Part shown: in pieces, positions 44,967 through 56,889 of the stretch
Numbering within the stretch: position 1 is the first letter of the stretch
Layout of the letters: each line of letters begins with the position of its first letter
Origin: Helicostylum pulchrum
Lineage: Eukaryota > Mucoromycota > Mucoromycetes > Mucorales > Mucoraceae
Direction: 5' to 3'
Length of the DNA stretch: 64,000 nt
NCBI GenBank assembly: GCA_025677825.1
Contig: JAIXMO010000002.1
Coordinates: 806,001-870,000, forward strand
The notes under the pieces: model-generated
Database searches by the model: none
The model's input: the letters and a program-made list of their open reading frames with translations, nothing else
What the model was told of the DNA's origin: nothing
Position numbers and translations under genes: made by a program

Positions 44967-46207
44967 ATGGCAAGCACAGTAACAAAAATAACGCTTAGAA
45001 CTAGTAACAGACTTTCAAATAAAGCACCTGTTGTTTATAAAGAAAAGAAAATACCAGTTAAAAAGGCGTAAGTCTTTTTTTTTTGTTTTTTAGTTAAAAA
45101 AAATGTTTATTTTACCTCTATATGTCGTAGTAAAACTTTGAAGAAAATCGTCAAGAAGGTAACAAAAAAAAGTTTACATTATAATAAGTGGAGTATTAAC
45201 AGATTTCATAATGTAGGAAACAACTGTTTTACAAACTACTGCCAAGAACATCGAAAAAATAAAGAAAGAGGTAAATGTTTTTCTTTTTTTTTGGTGTAAA
45301 AAAAAAAGGATTAATGTGTCAATTTCGCGTATTAGATAAAGCAGGAACCAGTTACAGAAAATTTTGATATATTACGACAGACTCATATACAAGATGCTGT
45401 TGAACATATGAAGAAACACGATCCAAAGCTAGCTGCGCATCTAGATGACGCAGCCATTACGGCATTTCAAAAAAGGTTAAATAAAGCTGATGGATCCAAC
45501 CCGTTCATGTAAAATATTTTCTTTTCTTTTTATATATCAAGCAAAGCGCTAAGTATATATATAGGTCATTGACAAGATCAATTGTATATCAACAAATTCA
45601 TGGAAAAGCAGCTGCATCAATTTACGCTCGGTTCTTAAATCTATTTGATCCACCGAACGAGACTTGGTTCCCCACACCTGCGCAAGTGCTTGCAAAAAAC
45701 GATACAGAGTTACGATCTGCTGGGTTATCTGGTAGAAAGGTAAATTTATATTCGGTATGTGTGGTTGCAGGATATTAAGCGTTATTAGGCCGAGTATATT
45801 CGAAATCTCGCACTTCATTTTGAAAACGGATCTATTACACCCGATAAATTCAATCAAATGTCAGATACTGAAATTTCTACTCAGCTCTGTGCTGTCAAAG
45901 GAATTGGACAGGTACACCTTTTATGCACGAAAAAAAAAGAAAGAGAAATTAACAGATATATATATAGTGGACAGTAGACATGTTTTTAATGCTGGATTTA
46001 CATCACCCTGATGTACTCCCATTAGGAGATTTAGCAGTTCGAAAAGGAGTAGCTAAACATTTTGGATTGAAATTACCAACTGATAAGAAAAAGATATTTC
46101 CAGACGCTGCTGAAATGCTTAGACTAACAGATATATGGAGACCTTACAGAACGTTAGGATCTTGGCTTATGTGGAGAATATCTAATATTGTAGTTACAGG
46201 TGATTAA
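44967..46207 (+). CDS. MAG1: DNA-3-methyladenine glycosylase (HhH-GPD)
   Basis: Base-excision repair glycosylase of the AlkA/Mag1 type, removing alkylated purines in the nucleus. About seven exons; the first ones encode a lysine-rich N-terminus (MASTVTKITLRTSN, KTLKKIVKK) likely to serve as nuclear signal. The domain runs from DAVEHMKKHDPKLAAHL through TRSIVYQQIHGKAAASIYARF, GLSGRK-AEYIRNLALHFENG, TQLCAVKGIGQ-WTVDMFLMLD (helix-hairpin-helix) and DVLPLGDLAVRKGVAK, whose Asp is the catalytic residue position. It ends MWRISNIVVTGD. Exons are joined by clear GT..AG introns at about 45070-45137, 45537-45565, 45739-45790 and 45911-45968. It is divergent from the USP gene and convergent with the kinesin gene. 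Confidence 0.92.
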
Positions 46208-46236
46208 ATAAATAAAAAAAAAAAGGTTTTTTTTTA

Positions 46237-48629
46237 TTAAGTTAAACGTAAACCAAGTGATGAATCTCTTTCATTCACTAATAATTGTGTCACTTGTAAC
46301 TCTGCTCTTGTGATATTTAATTCAGCTTCTAATTGAGCTATTTCGTCAGGTAAACTTCGTGTTTCCTCCATAACTGATTTCAATTGTCCAAATTGTGTAC
46401 TGTTACTGGCAGTTAGGGTCTCGAAATCGACACGCAGTTGATTAATTACTTTCCACGGATCTTCTTCATCGTCTTCTGCCGTACTAATGTTTTTTTGAAC
46501 TGAATTTAATGTGGATTTTGAAGTTAAAATAAATTGAGATTTATAGTAAAGTCTTTGCTTCAAGACAGATTTAATCTTTGCAAGATCACGTCTATTTTTT
46601 GGATTATCCCGTTCAAGTTTCTCTAATTTTAACGAAAGAAGGGATATCTCGTTGGTGTATCTTACCAATAATGATTTCTCTTCAGAGATATCGCATATCT
46701 TTGGTGTGGCTGGAATACGTCTAATACGAGCTGCAAAATTTAATGTTTCTAATGTCGGTATTTCATCTTGTAAAGCGGATTCCATATCTACTGTACAAAT
46801 ACTAACAACATTATGCTGACCCATAAAACTAGGTTGTAGTAATCGCGTTAATTTTGAATCATGATATGGAGGAAGAGGATGTCCAGCACTAATTTTTTTT
46901 TAAAAAAAGCATTAGAACATATATATTTCTAGTTTATATAGTGTTACCTTTTTCCTGGTTCTGATAAATTGTGTACGATTGCTTCTAGAGCTAAACAACT
47001 CTTGTTTATAGGGTTCTTGAGAACTTGGTATACGGACTTGTCATTGCTGGCCAAGTCAATAAGGTACTATATGTATATTTGAATTAGTTTTTTTTCTTTT
47101 TACATTCTATATTAAATACTAACTAGATAAGAGATTTGGATATTTTCTTTTCGTTTGGTTTTTGGGACTCTGGTTTTACGTGATGAGATACTGGTAGTAC
47201 TACTAGCGCTACTAACCACACTTGCACTACTACTATGTGACATTTTATATAATTCTCTTTTTTCAACCGTCTATTACAAATACATTTTTTAGTTGTTGTT
47301 GTTGTTGTTGTTGTTGGTATATATATTACTTACCAATTGTATAAAAGTATGTGATCGACTGTGATGACTATCATAATTAGTCGATAGTAAATATCGATTT
47401 GCTACACACAAAAGGTTTTTAAATTAAATTTATGTTTTCTCTCTCCTCACTAATAATGTTGTTGTACCTTCTCCTTTTTGAATATATTGTAATGCGTCTG
47501 TAGAAGAAGTAATCACTTGCTCTCTTAATGAAGTTACATAAGCACCCCTCTACAATAACCTTTGTCAGTATATATATAAAAACTTTCATCCCTGTATAAA
47601 CACACACGCTTACCCTTTTATTATCATCCGCTATTTTCAATCCTGTACTTTGTTCCACTAATAGGTCACGAATCACTTCGTTTGATATCTCAAAAAAGGA
47701 TAGGCATAGAATATATTCGTGATCGTTGTCCTATTTTCAACCGGTACATTAGAAATATGTATAAACAAATAATACTCTTTTTTCTTTGTGTACCTCTTTA
47801 ATTGAATCAAAAACTGTATCAAATGTAGATGACAGGATACCGCGATCTTTGTTATTACCTAATGATTAATTTAGTATTTCATTGTGATTTGTAGCACGTA
47901 TATATACACTTACCAAACTACAATAACATAATTACATATATAGAATAGTTAATAATGATTTTTTTTTAATATAGAGCAATTAAACTTTACCATTGTCTAA
48001 TAAGATTATAAAATGAGTTTTTTTTTATATAGTGAGCTAAAATGGCAACTTACATGACTTTTACCAGATCTAGGTTGTCCATAAGTAAATACAGTTCCAC
48101 TCAACCCTTTCAATACATTTCGAATTGTTGGCTTTACACATGTATCATACACGTTTTGATTGGTTGATGTCCCTCTAAATACATGATCTATTTACAGGTT
48201 AACAATAAAAAAAACAGGGACAAACAAAAATTTTTTACCGAAATCAAACTTCTTTTTATGCTTGGAACCTGTATATCGTATTGAATCGTCTCCAATTTGC
48301 CAATTTGAATCATTATTATCAAACGATAACCTGATAGCACTTTTAATGGTCTTTTTAGACTGTGGAAAGATACCGGTTAACCAGTTACTGGTAAGTGAAG
48401 AGTTTGAAGAGGAGGAAGATGTACGTCTTCGGTGAACTTGCGGTGTGGTAGTGGCTCTTTGATTTTTGTCTTTTGTGGTAGTTGATTTTTTTGGAACGTT
48501 GGTTTTGCGATGATGAGAGACGCTGGCAATTGGACGTGGCAGTAACGAAATGGTAGAGGTGGAGACTGATTTCGTAGGTAGTCTACCTCCGTTATTTGTA
48601 GTTAGATAAGTCGAAGTAAAAGTGGTCAT
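46237..48629 (-). CDS. Divergent kinesin motor protein
   Basis: Kinesin with an N-terminal S/T/K/R-rich extension and C-terminal coiled coils. Seven or more exons. The N-terminal 135 residues are low-complexity and basic. The motor starts KKKFDF-DHVFRGTSTNQNVYDTCVKP. The P-loop is YGQPRSGKSH (usually YGQTGSGKT). Switch I is NYDSHHSRSHTF (usually N..SSRSH), and switch II is LIDLASNDKS (usually DLAGSE), so the Gly that senses the gamma phosphate is Ser. Later motifs are normal: INKSCLALEAI and PYHDSKLTRLLQPS. The coiled-coil tail (IAQLEAELNITRAELQVTQ) ends GLRLT. The basic extension recalls Kip2/kinesin-7 motors; the subfamily is an inference. No frameshifts or stops are seen. Confidence 0.82.
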
Positions 48630-49148
48630 TGAGGGTATATTTTTTTTTCTCTTTCTCGTTTTTTTTTTGTTTTGAAAAAAAGAAGTGTAAAGGAGGAAAA
48701 ATAAAAAACGTTTTGTATTACGGGAGTTGAAAAGTTAATTACCATGATATTTATGTCCACCACCACCACCTCCCTTTTTATAGGCCGAGTTCATAACAAG
48801 TACACTGTCGTATTTTATTGTTGCATTCTTTGATGGGACAGCTATGTTATTGTTTGTGGTTCATTTGGTGATTATATTACTCTTTAATAAACTTGTACGA
48901 TGTACCTAAACTTCATTGTTCTATTGATTCATGTTGAAGGACTCAGTTTTACCTCGTTGGATACAGCTGTTTTGAGCTTGTCCACCTTGGAAGATTTGGG
49001 TAAAACAGTTTTTTAAATTAGAAAAACGTCAAAACTCCCAAGAAAAAAAAAATAGTTTGGCATACATGAAAAAAAAAAAGCTTAAATATTAAAAGTGTAC
49101 AGGCTTGTTTTTATTTTTTAATTGTAAACAAAACAAAAGAAATCACAG
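48630..49148. other. Intergenic stretch, nothing recognised
   Basis: The first 100 bases upstream of the kinesin start hold T/C tracts. The rest is AT-rich; no coding sense or repeat is recognised. Confidence 0.4.
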
Positions 49149-49824
49149 TTACAAGTCCGGTCTTTTTGCTGAAGGTCCTTCTTCTTCATAACTATCACCG
49201 TCTAATGTATCAAATTGACTCAACAAACTAGGATATAAAAAACCCGGATTACTTTTTAGTTCGTACGGGTTGTACATTGCATGGTCCAACTCAAGTTTTG
49301 TTTTATAGTTTGCAAGGTATATGTGGGCACTCTCTGGTAGATCGTCGTCCGAATCATAGTCCTTGTCATCATCGTCAAATCTTACAGCAATAGATTTTGG
49401 TATCGGGGTCTCTAATTTAGCACACCTAAAACCATCTTTAGCGACTTTAGGCATCTCAAGAGTAAAGTTCGAGCTGTTTGTAGTAGCAGAGAAATTCAGA
49501 AAAAGAGCTTTAAAAAACCCCACAGTGTACGCTCTTCTCTCTGCAATACGAACACGTTTTTAAACGCTTTGCACAAGTAAATACATGCTTGAGAAAATCA
49601 TTGCTGTAGGATCTGTTTTTTATGGTGATAGAGGTAAGCGTGTTTAGTTCGAGAGCTGTGACAAGCGAACCATTTAAGGACAAAGAGTCGTTACTTCTTA
49701 CACGTGTGAACTTGGACCATAGGATCCGGCTGGTGGCTGCAAACGCTTGTCGGTCGTTTCGGTTTCTGTTTAAAAATTGGAAAATAATGGTAAGGATATC
49801 AATATTTAATTTGAGTAAGCTCAT
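49149..49824 (-). pseudogene. F-box-like gene with a frameshift
   Basis: From ATG 49824 the frame reads an F-box-like start MSLLKLNIDILTIIFQFLNR, then RQAFAATSRILWSKFTRVR, ITIKNRSYSNDFLKHVFTCA and ends after HCGVF at a stop near 49510. The neighbouring frame takes over at once as KALFLNFSATTNSSNFTLE and runs to 49149, ending DGDSYEEEGPSAKRPDL. The two join without loss if one T is removed from a run of six on the minus strand (GGGGTTTTTTAAAGC). So the break is a one-base insertion in a homopolymer: either a true pseudogene, or a sequencing or assembly slip. The second part carries an acidic patch DDDDKDYDSDDD. Function of the intact form unknown. Confidence 0.55.
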
Positions 49825-50157
49825 TTATATGTTTTATACGAAGCGAGAAAATAAGATATACAGTGTGGATTTATAAAAAAGAGAGAAAAGAAGAGATAAA
49901 GAAAGAAAAAAAGCGCGTCTATATCTTTTTTTAACGAATCATTCACGTGATATTTTAAGAAATGCGCAGAAAAATAAAGTGTGTTTGCAGTAATTGACTT
50001 CCACCTTCTTATAATTTTATACTAATACGCTTAATCTTAGGTTTTACGTGCAATTTATTGACTGTTAAAAGAGGGCAACAACCAACTCTTATTAGTAGCT
50101 CAACTATACTGCTCCACTGTGCATGTCACATTATTTCTTGGTCATTTTATAACTATT
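49825..50157. other. Upstream region with promoter-like pyrimidine/purine tracts
   Basis: The purine-rich stretch at 49870-49912 on the plus strand is a pyrimidine tract before the F-box-like start on the minus strand. Nothing else is recognised. Confidence 0.35.
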
Positions 50158-50780
50158 GGTTAGAAGGAGCTATAGTATACTGTGAGGAACATTTGAAGAG
50201 TATAAATCTGGTCCAAATTCTACTGGGCTGCATTTCTTGGTATGTAAACGACCTGAGAATAAACGATGTCGCTGTTTGTACAGGATTTTGACTTTCAAAA
50301 TCTAAAGGATCAGCAGGCAAGAAGCCAAAATCATGATATTTTTTGCTGTAGTATCCCCAGGCATTTTTTTCCAGCAGACTTGTAATATTGATTTATGATA
50401 ATATGCTTGATACAATGGTTTTTGTTGCTGTTGCTGGAGATTAATATTACAAGCGAGGCCAAAGTTTGTACTCTCGACGTAATATCATCTGGCAGCTCTC
50501 GAACGGAGAAGTAAAATCGGAAAGCTCTACTTTCAAGATCGACTACAATGTTGGATGTACATTGAAAGGTAAATTTGTCACTTTAAGCTGTATTGAAGTT
50601 GGAAAATTTGTTGAACCTGATAAAGTCCGCGACGATCACCATAAATTGTTATCGGAAGGAAAGACTATCGTTAATAATATTATCGAGGAATTCAAGTTTT
50701 CAGACCCTGGGAGTATTCTTATTCTTGGAATTCAAATTTGCGGTGTGAAGGCTGACAGCAAGGCTTTTAAAATATTGTGA
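50158..50780 (+). pseudogene. Decayed repeat-family gene (KVRDDHHKLL type)
   Basis: A third repeat-family remnant. After several stops around 50280-50460, the last piece at 50466-50780 is open: RRNIIWQLSNGEVKSESST, then FVTLSCIEVGKFVEPDKVRD, HHKLLSEGKTIVNNIIEEF and LGIQICGVKADSKAFKIL. The segment KVRDDHHKLLSEGKTIVNNI matches KVKNDNSKLIREGKKIQRIL of the copy at 57.9 kb in position and pattern, so both derive from one family. As I recall, intact Mucorales members read K-x-EDH-KL-EGK-I-D in this place and end in a TGL-x-V region. No function is known. Confidence 0.5.
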
Positions 50781-52671
50781 GAGGGGTTGTTTTTTTGATA
50801 TTTTGACAAGATACATGGTGAAAATAAATAAACTGCGAGATTTAAAATAAATTGAACTAGTCTTTTTTTGATCATGCATTGATTTTTGAGATCATCAAGA
50901 CTTTTTCCGGAGTCTATACAGTCTTGAATCGTTCTAGAAAGACGCCGCTTCATTTCTCGTTGAAAGGCTCCTAAAAGCTCTTCTTCTCTCTGCATTCTTC
51001 ACTTTTTTATCAGTAGGCTCGCTTTCACTTTCACTTTCGAGAAGATTTCGACGAGCTCTCTTCTGGCCTTTACGTCTCCAAGTCGGAAGCTGGTTCAAGG
51101 CAGGAGTTGCAAGTAGAAATTGTCGCTGTTTCTTTCTGCGCATTATCAAAGTATTAGTTAGCTTTGTACCAAAAAAAAAAAAACGAAAATAAAAGAAAAT
51201 AAAAGAAAAGAAAAAACGAAAATAAAAAAGAAAACTGCTGCTAACTTATGATTAATTTTGGTGTTGATTAATTCTTGGTCTGAACAGGAAAATAAAAAAT
51301 GATTTATTATTTGGTGTAGGAAAATATGGAAGCAGGCACAGGTGCAGCGCTTTTTTATTTCGTATTGAACTATTTACTCAAAGCCAATCTCGCCTTGTGA
51401 GATCCGAAACCAGAATAGTATGCAATTTTAACAAAATACTAAACGTATTTAAATAGTTGGTAAATCTTCTTATTCCTATAGTATACTGACCGAACATTCG
51501 AAGAGTATAAATGTTGTTCAACTTCTAGGTCTATATTGTAGGACTAGAAGCAAGGTAGGTTGTCATCCCGAACTTGATATGCTACGTATTCCTCGTTTGA
51601 CACTCAAGAAGCTTGATTTTCCTTCACAATCTGTAGTCTCACTATGATTCCGCTTGTTTTCTTTTCTTTTAAAAAAGCAAATTCGTATACATATGAGGGC
51701 TATTTTACTTATAAAGTCTACATATACTACTACAACGTCAGAAAACCATACAAAGTACCGTAACAAGACTCTGCCACAGTGAACCTTATATAAAAACCTC
51801 AAGTTACATTATCATTATATTATCATTGGAATGGGAATAAATTTTCTCTTGCAATTATAGGTTAAAACTTGATGTTTTAATTGGAAAGTCTTCATTTTAT
51901 TAGTTTAGTTTAACGAGTAATTTTGAACAGGAGGATGGTCAAGGCAATATTTTCAACGATATGATATATTAGAAGTAACAGTTGCTGAAATGGATATGTA
52001 CCCCGTTGAAATAGTGTTATAATATTTATCTCAGTGTTAAACCAAAGGTTAAGAAAGTTCTTACCACCGACGAGCCTCAGGGTACATTAATTGATCGCTT
52101 GAATTGAGACTGTATAAGCACTGTATACGTCTTTGAAAGTCGCTTTCCTTTCAGATAAAAAGACCCCCCAAAATAACCTAATTAAAAGAAAAACTCAGAC
52201 CGAGGCGTTGTGCTTATTTTTAGAATATGCCTCTTTTTTTTGAAGAGCTGTTAGTATTTAGGAAACTATAAAGAAAATAATCAAGATTTTTGTCATAATA
52301 ATAATACGATCTTTTTAGGCTGGAAAAAGTATTCGCGAAAAAAAAAAAAAAAAGTCCGGAACAAACTTTTTTTTTTAAATGACAATAGTAACCGTTAATT
52401 TTTAGGTGCCGAACTCTTCCTCCCGAAAACGGAACGCAGAAAAACATAGCCAACCAAGATAACCCAGTTTTTGTATAAAAAAAAAGCCCCAAAAGGTATA
52501 TTTTTAGCTTTTTTATTTCTTTGTACTCTCAAAGCGCGCCACACACGGTTCACCGCGCAAAAAGATATTTTAAAAAAATAATATGAATATGAAGTGTTTA
52601 TTGAGGAGGGGTATTTACAGTAAAATAATTATAAATGTTTGTACAAGTTTTTTTTTGTTATGTTCTATTAC
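50781..52671. other. Intergenic stretch with small fragments
   Basis: A minus-strand pair of frames at 51149-50934 and 50995-50860 (RRKKQRQFLLATPALNQLPT, then AFQREMKRRLSRTIQDCIDSG and KSLDDLKNQCMIKK) looks like one short, very basic protein split by a frameshift; its family is unknown. The remainder, to 52671, is AT-rich with A runs (51170, 52340) and holds no gene that I can support. Confidence 0.4.
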
Positions 52672-54016
52672 TTAAATAAAGCCAGCAGGAGGGTACATCA
52701 TTTTAGCTAAATGTTCAGGAACTTTATCTTGAGCATATCTCCATTCAGGATGGTGATACAACTGTAAAGTGTTGCTGGAGTACCATTTAGGATAATCTAA
52801 ACCAAAAAATACGCAAAATAAGTAAAACGATACAGGTACAATGTAAAAAGTGAGAAAAAACTTACCAGTTGAGCTAGGATGATTTAATTTGCCTTGAATA
52901 TCTAATGCTACTAAATCGGATCGACAAGAACTATCACGATGTGTTTGAAGCTTATAATAAGTAGGAGACTTATGACATTTATGACCACTACGATAAGCTA
53001 AAAAAGTAAGGGCAGCTTGGTCTTGACGATGGTTGATACGAGACGAACCAGGAGGAGCAATACAGTTTTTATCTAATCCACAGTCTAACCAAGGTTTAAT
53101 GACGGTATCCATAATGGTCTTGTTGGAAGTATCGAAACCGATGGCAGCACCATTACAGTTTGAGTTACGAGCATACTCCTCAGGATCCGCATCATAGTAC
53201 TCGTACATACCGGGATGTGTCCATTGAGCCATATGCTTGCTGGAACGAGGAGACCAAAAGCCACCACTCTTGCGGATGACACTTGCAATAGAGCGAAGAA
53301 ATTCAGGTGTAACGATATTACCAGCATCAAGCCAGACCAAAATACCGTTGGAGTCCTTTGTATACTTAATACTGGCTTCATGAACGATGCCTGTCTTCCA
53401 TGCATACTCACCAGCATTAATTGCTACGTCCCAGAAACGAGGGTATTTGAAATAATCAAATGTTTCAAGATCATCTACCAGACCATTCTCGACAAATTGA
53501 TCCATGACAGGTAATTGGGTACGATTCATACCAATATTATATACAACAATACGTGGAAATTCATCAGCGTTTACTTGAGATCGAAGATCATAAAGTGAAT
53601 AAAGAAAGTTTTCCAGGGAACAAAGGTGGTTGGCACTGGAGGCAGTTACGATTGTAAAAGGGAAAGTGGTGGGTTTAGGAAGGACAGGGTGTGTAACTCG
53701 CTTGGGTTTGATTTGTTCCGGTTGGTGTTGGTCGGGTATAATTTGTTGATATGTTTTACAATCTGCAGAGCATGTATCAACTATTAGAGGAGGAAGGGGT
53801 TGGGGTTAGTTTAACTTGTTTTTTTTTGTTCTTTTTTTTTTTTGCTTCTGACAAACCTGAATTAGATGGAGCTGTACTGTAAACAACTCTTACTTTTAAA
53901 GAAGAAACAAAAAAGAAACCGATAAGGAATACAATGATAATAGGAATCGTTAATCCGGTTCTGCTTAATTGTTTAGGTGCTGAATTTACAGATTTTAGTG
54001 AAAGTGTGCCTGCCAT
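52672..54016 (-). CDS. Type II membrane protein, putative glycosyltransferase
   Basis: Probable Golgi glycosyltransferase related to the DUF1647 group. From ATG 54016 the cytosolic tail MAGTLSLKSVNSAPKQLSRTG is followed by one membrane helix (LTIPIIIVFLIGFFFVSSL). An intron (GTTTGT..TAATAG) at about 53860-53781 joins to VDTCSADCKTY. The luminal domain has FTIVTASSANHLCSLENFLYS, RIVVYNIGM, FDYFKYPRFWDVAINAGEYAW, VLVWLDAGN-like ILVWLDAGNIV (the likely metal/donor site), RSIASVIRKSGGFWSPRS and RQDQAALTFLAYRSGHKC. A second intron at about 52865-52797 leads to DYPKWYSSNTLQLYHHPEW and the end MMYPPAGFI. The domain reading is from motif memory; donor and acceptor are unknown. Confidence 0.7.
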
Positions 54017-56340
54017 TGTGTGTGTGTATTATAAATATAAATAAAAGTAAAAAAACAAAATAAAAAAGAGAGGGAAAAAAAAAGATAAAAAAAAAAGAGG
54101 GTGATATTTATATACAAAAAAAAAAAAGGACCCTTCTAAATTTAGAGGAGACCATTTTTAGATCTCCTTCTAATACAGTTCCCCCCACCTCCTTTCATAT
54201 TTTTAGAACAAAATTTGACTCGGTAAAGAAAGCGTCGTACTACCCAAAAGTTGTAGTGTAACATGAAATAAATGGAAATTGAGTTTTTAAAGAAAGGAGT
54301 TGTTGAAGCAAAGGTATTTAATAAATGTATAAAATATTATTTTTTTCTAATATACTTTATATGCGCATATTACTTTTTTAACAAACCCTTTCTTATTAAA
54401 ATATTGTTATATGAGGCATGTGATATTTTTACTCTAGTTTCTTGTGTACATTTGAAAGGGTAGTACGTACTCAAAAAATGTTGTATAATTTGTTTCTTGT
54501 TTTGTAAAATGTTATTGTTTTATCGTCAAGTTTATATATACATTTTTTCTGAGTTCAAGAGTGATGACTACTAATAGAATAGCAAGAACGATACAAAGTT
54601 TTACATCTCGTCTTTCTAGTCTTTAACTTGTATGTCACTTTTTATTGTATTCTACCCTTACATGAGTATTTGCAGGTGCACACCCCACCCCCTTTTTTTT
54701 ATATTAAAAAAAAAAAGAAACGTTGGGCTTAGAAAAGGTAAGTGATACTTCATAAATGTTGATATCACGTACGTATTTTACTGTGAGGCTGAAAAAAAAA
54801 CCGCACGATAAAATAGATTATAGGCTTGTTACTTTTTTGCAAAAGAAACATACCGGTCTGGATTTATATATAGGACTGTATAAGTCCATGGGTTTTTGTT
54901 TTGTATGATTCAATCATACATTTTTACAACTAAAACCCCCCAACCTTTCAAAAACTTTATTATTAGGACGTATTCTTTTTGTACGACATCAAAAAGTGAA
55001 AGAGAAAGTATTTTTTTTTTTTTTACTTATGCAAGCAATGATCACTGACAGATATCAGAATAGATAGAACTATTTTCCTTTTTTCAACTGTTTACAAATT
55101 ACCTTTTAGTCTGTTATAAAACCTTTTTGGTTACTATTATTTTAAAGAGAAAATAAGTTTCTTGTTGTGAACTTGCATTGTATATTCCTGTTCCTGATTT
55201 AATTATTATTTTTAAATATCACAATATTTGTGTTTTTTATATGTATTATCACTTATTTGTAAACAAACGGTATTACAGTTTCATGAAATGTTTAAAAAGT
55301 AGGTCCATGTTTCTGTAATCTCTTAATTTCTATCAACATTTATTCTCCAAGCCACCACAAACAAACAGTTTTTTTGCACAATAAGGCTGGCTTTTATCCT
55401 ATAAATACATTTTTTTGGCGGCTTTTTTTTTTAGGGGCACTGCAGAGCTAGATACCGTGTGATATATTTTAGTTGCACTATGACAGATAGATAAGATATC
55501 CCACTTTTTAGTAAATATACCTATAAAAAGATCAATAAATGAACGATTTTCACCTATTATATTTTCTTTTTTGGTTGTAGGTCATTAGTTTAGATTGCAT
55601 AAACTATTCCCCCCCCCCCTAATTCGTCATGTATTTTTTTTTTTGTGTAGCACGATTGTTCCAGCAGCCGAAAGCAGGTACATTGTTTTTCTTTTTTTAT
55701 AATTCAAACCTAGAAAATGAATGTGCTCAGCTTGGAAGAATATGCAAGAACGAAAAAAAGTGTTATTATTATCAATTGTGAAAAGGAGAATAAGCGTAAC
55801 TTAGTGGACAATGTTCTATTGACTAAAAGTGATAAGTGAGAAAGATACGAATATTTTTTTTTTCGTGGTTAAGAAATCGCGTTTAACAAGGGTTTACCAA
55901 ATCTGCTATAGACTCTCATGGCTGGCTGCATCTTATGATACTAGTGCTGGCAAAGTTTTAAAACTCGCTACTTTTTCTTCTGTGGCCATGGTACTAGCCA
56001 TGCGTAACAGGATTTTTTTATATTAGTTCAGGCTGTGTATATATATATCGTTTCGATTCGGTCCTACCCGCTATAAAAACAAAAGAGAGTCCGTATAAGT
56101 CACCATACGTTTTACCAGCTGCGCCATCTTTTATTCTTCAGGTCATATGCCATCTAGGAACATTGTTTCTGAAAAAAGCGCATAAAAATTCTCTGACTGT
56201 AGTATAATCTTACCTAATACGATTTTTAAACTTGTCTCCCTTTTTTTTTTTTACATTTAAGTGAACATGAGATGATATCCTTTTTTTTTCGTATATATCT
56301 TTAATGATGCTACTACCTTTTTCATTACTACGATAGAGTG
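54017..56340. other. Gene-poor AT-rich stretch
   Basis: About 2.3 kb without a supportable gene. Short frames at 54272-54463 and 55829-56026 have no recognisable content. It holds T runs (55010, 55430, 55645), a poly-C run at 55613 and a C-rich patch at 54680, but nothing with a clear function. Confidence 0.4.
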
Positions 56341-56660
56341 GCACAGTTAAAATTAATGAGTTAATTTGTATTTCAAGTTTTTTTTCCCTCCCTAAAGACC
56401 AAGTTGTGACATTTTCATCAAAAATAAGGTGTAAATTTAATTAGTCATTTTTCATTATTTTAATAGGTTATATTATGCGAGAGTCTACAGTGCGTATATA
56501 TATTTTTCAATTAAGTAAAACAAGCGTTTCTCTCTCCCCCTTTCTTGTGTCAAATTTATAGTTGTATGCACACTTTTTTTTTTTGCTTTAGCATAGGAGT
56601 TGATTAGATCGTGGTTTCATGTGACGCCACAAAAGGTGAACCCTATGTTAGTTTCATTGT
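56341..56660. repeat. Diverged direct duplication, copy A
   Basis: This segment recurs in the same orientation at 60096-60400. Shared blocks are AATGAG-TAATTTGTATTTC, AAAATAAGGTG, TTAATTAGTCATTTTTCATTA, a GCGTATATATATTTTTCAA-like block, TCTCTC near 56530, TTTTGCTTTA, and AAAGGTGAACCC versus AAAGGGTAAACCC. Identity falls off on both sides. Confidence 0.7.
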
Positions 56661-56889
56661 AGATTGTCGTATGCAGCTTCAGATGTCTTCTGACATTTTT
56701 TTTTCGAGGCTTTAACTGCGTTCAACCTTGTGTGTGTGTTGACGCGTAAACACGTTCAGCAAAAAAAAAGGGGTGTTTTTTCATGCTGCCTACTCCTTTT
56801 TATATTGTGATCACATGAGTAAAGTGACTGGTTTATCATTTTATTTTATCACAGCTTTTTTTTAACCTTTTTTCCTTTTATCTTTATAG

